Below are positions 4,851-5,972 of a DNA stretch of 5,972 bases, piece by piece. This stretch comes from Prevotella sp. (GTDB taxonomy: Bacteria; Bacteroidota; Bacteroidia; Bacteroidales; Bacteroidaceae). The notes below the pieces were generated by a model that saw only the letters and a program-made list of their open reading frames with translations, was not told the DNA's origin and made no database searches. Location: NCBI GenBank assembly GCA_017623335.1, contig JAGAPI010000099.1, positions 1 through 5,972 on the forward strand, in the 5' to 3' direction. Made by a program: the position numbers and the translations under genes. Position 1 is the first letter of the stretch. Each line of letters starts with the position of its first letter.

Positions 4851-5972
4851 ATGAAAAAAACTATAAACATTATGCTGTTGCTCATGGTGGCAACTATCAT
4901 GGGACTGACAACAGCATCCGCGCAAGTGCCAAAGAAATCGATAGAGTGGGACAGGCATAGCCTGATATTCGACGGCAAGAGAGTGTCGGCGGTGATGGGC
5001 GAGGTGCACTATTCACGCATTCCCGCTGAAGAATGGGCAGACGAGGTGCGCAAGATAAAGGAAGGCGGCGTGACCATCATCGCCACCTACGTTTTCTGGA
5101 ACCACATAGAAGAGCAGGAAGGCATCTTCGACTGGAGCGGGCAGCGAAACTTGCGCCGCTTTATAGAGGTGTGTAAGGAGCAGGATATGCCTGTTATTCT
5201 CCGCCTTGGCCCGTTCTGCCACGGTGAGGTGCGCAATGGCGGCATTCCCGACTGGATGTTCACAAAGGGGTGTAAGATGCGCGAGGAGAACAAGATATTC
5301 ATGCACTACGTGGAGCAACTCTACAGGCAGATATTCACACAGGCGCAAGGCTTGCAGTGGAAAGACGGCGGTCCGGTAATCGCAGCGCAGTTTGACAATG
5401 AGTATCGTGGCAGGGGCAGTTATCTCGTGGCGCTGAAGCGCATAGCACAGAAGATAGGCTTCGACCTGCCTTTCTATACACGCACAGGATGGCCGGCACT
5501 GAGAACACCAGTGCCTTTCGGAGAGATGATACCTCTGTATGGCGACTATGCCGACGGCTTCTGGGAGCGTTCGTTACAGGAGACGGCTGGCAACTACTAC
5601 AAGGCGTTTAACTTCAAGGCATTCCGCTCTTCTACAGCTATAGCTACAGAACAGTTGGGCAAGCAGGAGGAGAAGGTGAACAAGGGCGATGAGGACTATC
5701 CTTACTTTACTTGCGAACTGGGTGGCGGAATGATGGGCGCATACCATCGCCGTCCGTGGATTTATCCTGAAGATGCCTACTCGCTGGCCATCGTGAAACT
5801 GGGCAGTGGCAGCAATCTCTTGGGTTACTACATGTATCATGGGGGAACAAATCCGGAAGGAAAGGTGACCACGCTAAATGAAAACCAGCGTACGCCTGCC
5901 ACCAACTACAACGACATGCCGGTGAAGAACTACGACTTCCAGGCTCCGCTCGGTGAGTTTGGACAGACATAT
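4851..5972 (+). CDS. Secreted GH35-type beta-galactosidase-like enzyme, 5' part
   Basis: The reading frame is open through 374 codons and runs off the window. It is probably a glycoside hydrolase clan A enzyme acting on beta-galactosides outside the cytoplasm. Residues 1-24 are a signal peptide (MKK, hydrophobic core, cleavage at ASA|QVP, no lipobox). The mature part follows the GH35 barrel: GEVHYSR (50-56), W62 and R67, ATYVFWNHIEEQEGIFDWSG (78-97), VILRLGPFCHGEV (115-127), GGIPDW (130-135), then GGPVIAAQFDNEY (173-185) with E184 as the likely acid/base. CELGGGMMGAYHRRP (288-302) holds E289 as the likely nucleophile. Several positions depart from textbook GH35: QFDNEY for QxENEYG, HGEVRNGG for CAEWxFGG, and CELGGG for TEFWxGW. 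Specificity may therefore differ from plain beta-galactosidase. The C-terminal beta domains lie beyond the window. The start is supported by the signal peptide and the A-rich leader. Confidence 0.85.
   Translation, partial: MKKTINIMLLLMVATIMGLTTASAQVPKKSIEWDRHSLIFDGKRVSAVMGEVHYSRIPAEEWADEVRKIKEGGVTIIATYVFWNHIEEQEGIFDWSGQRNLRRFIEVCKEQDMPVILRLGPFCHGEVRNGGIPDWMFTKGCKMREENKIFMHYVEQLYRQIFTQAQGLQWKDGGPVIAAQFDNEYRGRGSYLVALKRIAQKIGFDLPFYTRTGWPALRTPVPFGEMIPLYGDYADGFWERSLQETAGNYYKAFNFKAFRSSTAIATEQLGKQEEKVNKGDEDYPYFTCELGGGMMGAYHRRPWIYPEDAYSLAIVKLGSGSNLLGYYMYHGGTNPEGKVTTLNENQRTPATNYNDMPVKNYDFQAPLGEFGQTY

Noticed and set aside
5013..5348. Minus-strand frames inside the GH35 gene (also 5574-5840 and 5707-5970)
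   Set aside because: All overlap the GH35 barrel motifs on the opposite strand and show no recognisable features.

Overview
The window looks like chromosomal DNA from a Bacteroidales bacterium, most likely Prevotella or a close relative. Three things point there. All three detectable promoters carry the Bacteroidetes -7 box TAnnTTTG, each extended to TTTGCA. Start codons are preceded by A-rich leaders rather than Shine-Dalgarno sites. The first enzyme ends in a NGKKVVIK-type tail that is common on secreted Prevotella proteins.

Layout. Positions 1-378 hold no gene. They contain a long nested inverted repeat (79-bp perfect arms, heptanucleotide tandem units inside the arms, and a 40-bp AT palindrome in the middle), followed by a well-formed promoter. 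Positions 379-3891 (+) encode a complete 1170-residue secreted GH106-type alpha-L-rhamnosidase. A perfect 24-bp-arm hairpin at 3934-3983 lies between this gene and a convergent AT-rich gene on the minus strand (4015-4461), which encodes a small two-helix membrane protein with a C-terminal domain resembling DUF3592. Positions 4462-4850 form a divergent regulatory region. It has one promoter per direction, a 12-bp perfect inverted repeat bracketing the plus-strand -7 box, and a degenerate AACTTGTC/AACTCGT tandem array in the leader. From 4851 to the window end is the first 374 codons of a secreted GH35-type beta-galactosidase-like enzyme. It is open at the edge and has no in-frame stop.

How it fits together. 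Two signal-peptide-bearing glycosidases, one for terminal rhamnose and one probably for galactose, fit the breakdown of pectic side chains or arabinogalactan. They could be part of a dispersed polysaccharide-utilisation locus, but no SusC/SusD pair or regulator is visible here. Each enzyme has its own promoter, and each is preceded by its own short-unit repeat array. The membrane gene between them differs in base composition and orientation and appears unrelated to glycan breakdown. The most unusual material in the window is non-coding: the two repeat structures and the inverted repeat around the second enzyme's promoter.
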